In this document: positions 63,094-64,000 of the stretch, piece by piece
How positions within the stretch are numbered: position 1 is the first letter of the stretch
How the letters are laid out: every line of letters starts with the position of its first letter
NCBI RefSeq assembly: GCF_018224615.1
Contig: NZ_JAGTUK010000001.1
Location: 124,001-188,000, forward strand
Direction: 5' to 3'
DNA from: Microbacterium paraoxydans
GTDB taxonomy: Bacteria; Actinomycetota; Actinomycetes; Actinomycetales; Microbacteriaceae
Length of the DNA: 64,000 nt
Translations under genes and position numbers: made by a program
Notes under the pieces: model-generated
Told to the model about the DNA's origin: nothing
The model's input: the letters and a program-made list of their open reading frames with translations, nothing else
The model's database searches: none

Positions 63094-64000
63094 ATGACCC
63101 CGAACGACGGCGCGGGCGCGATCCCCGACGTCGAGAAGGACGCCTCCGGCGAGAGACTCGCCGCCGTGCGGTCGCTCGGCCCCGGTGCCCCGACCCTCGC
63201 GTTCGACGTGGGCGGCACCGACATCAAGTCCGCCCTGTTCGACGCCGACGGCACCGCCCTCGGCCTGCGCCGCACCCCGACACCCGTCGTGGACGGCGAC
63301 CGCACGCACGCGATCCTCGACCGGCTCGAGGTGCTTGCCGCCGAGCTCCGCGACGCGCACCCCGAGGTCGTGCCGCAGGCGGTCGGCCTCGTGGTGCCCG
63401 GCATCGTCGACGCCGAGGCCGGGATCGGGGTGTTCGCCAGCAACCTCGGCTGGCGCGACACCCCGCTGCGCGACCTCGCCACCCAGATGCTCGGGCTGCC
63501 CGTGGCGTTCGACCACGACGTGCGCGCCGCGAGCTGGGCCGAACACCGCCTCGGCGGAGCGCGCGCCTACGACGACGCCGTGATCCTCGTGATCGGCACC
63601 GGGATCGCCGGGGCGCTGCTGGTGGGCGGGCGGCCGTACACCGCGGGCGGCTACGCCGGCGAGATCGGCCACTCACCCATCGCCGACGGCCCGGAATGCC
63701 CCTGCGGCGCTCGCGGCTGCCTGGAAGCCGTCGCCTCGGCCGGGGCGATCGCCCGCCGCTACCGCGAGGCCACCGGGGTCGTTCCCGACGGCGCGAAGGA
63801 CGTGATCGCCAGGGCCGCCGCGGGCGATGAGGTCGCCGCGGCCATCTGGGACTCCGCGCTCGACGCCCTCACGATGTCGCTCGCGCAGCTCACCGCCGTG
63901 GTCGCCCCGGAGGCGGTCGTGATCGGCGGCGGACTCTCCCGCGCCGGAGGGGCCCTGTTCGACGAGCTGCGCCGGCGGCTGGCCGCGCGCCTCAGCTTCC
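63094..64000 (+). CDS. ROK-family sugar kinase, 3' end cut by the window edge
   Basis: About 302 residues are visible, with no stop before the right edge. There is no helix-turn-helix; the kinase fold starts with the ATP motif AFDVGGTDIKSALFD, then GLVVPGIVDAEAGIG, DHDVRAASWAEHRLGG (catalytic Asp), VIGTGIAGALLVGG, and the zinc cluster AGEIGHSPIADGPECPCGARGC. These are features of glucokinase/N-acetylhexosamine kinases. GGAG lies eight bases before the ATG. It probably phosphorylates the sugar imported by the adjacent ABC system for the SIS protein. Confidence 0.88.
   Translation, partial: MTPNDGAGAIPDVEKDASGERLAAVRSLGPGAPTLAFDVGGTDIKSALFDADGTALGLRRTPTPVVDGDRTHAILDRLEVLAAELRDAHPEVVPQAVGLVVPGIVDAEAGIGVFASNLGWRDTPLRDLATQMLGLPVAFDHDVRAASWAEHRLGGARAYDDAVILVIGTGIAGALLVGGRPYTAGGYAGEIGHSPIADGPECPCGARGCLEAVASAGAIARRYREATGVVPDGAKDVIARAAAGDEVAAAIWDSALDALTMSLAQLTAVVAPEAVVIGGGLSRAGGALFDELRRRLAARLSF

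Overview
The window is a gene-dense stretch of very high-GC DNA from an actinobacterium, most likely a member of the Microbacteriaceae (a Microbacterium-like organism). Three things suggest this: a NucS/EndoMS mismatch endonuclease in place of MutS/MutL, the many GTG starts, and the large number of genes whose start codon sits 6-8 bases after a TANNNT -10 box (leaderless mRNAs). I see no rRNA, tRNA, CRISPR array, integrase, transposase or prophage. Most of the window looks like ordinary chromosome. The placement is inferred from protein families, not from a database search.

Layout. 1-5 kb: a CYP152-type P450 peroxygenase cut by the left edge, an SRPBCC protein, a shikimate-dehydrogenase-like enzyme, a hairpin-rich 500-bp gap, a cold-shock protein, a HAD phosphatase and nucS. 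5-12 kb: a GAP-family membrane protein, a NarL-type two-component system, a divergent MFS/LacI pair around a perfect palindrome, and a large membrane protein. 11.9-18.2 kb: a complete Mrp cation/proton antiporter operon (an A-B fusion, then C, D, E, F, G), tightly overlapped. 18-26 kb: an alpha/beta hydrolase, a secreted Ntn acylase, and a coupled tetR / degenerate ABC ATPase / YhgE-Pip operon with a palindromic operator, followed by a GntR regulator.

26-42 kb: argG, a ZIP transporter, a PPOX protein, an HSL-type esterase, a PucR-like regulator, a seven-gene MoxR/DUF58/VWA operon facing a divergent VWA protein, an EamA exporter and a trimethylamine-monooxygenase-like flavoenzyme. 42-49 kb: a Pr6Pr membrane protein, purA, a lactonase, an MFS pump behind a MerR/SoxR-type promoter, bioY behind a BioQ-like double operator, and an FAD/NAD(P) disulfide-reductase-like protein. 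49-53 kb: DUF427 and a complete osmoprotectant ABC transporter, followed by a tiny membrane-protein gene bracketed by two copies of the same 62-bp terminator.

53-64 kb: an AI-2E-family permease, chorismate mutase, a short-chain dehydrogenase, two divergent ROK regulators sharing one operator, a lipoprotein, and a sugar-ABC locus. In that locus the binding protein and two permeases run leftward. A SIS-domain protein and a ROK sugar kinase (cut by the right edge) run rightward from a shared control region. These genes together suggest uptake and catabolism of an amino sugar or related glycan fragment.
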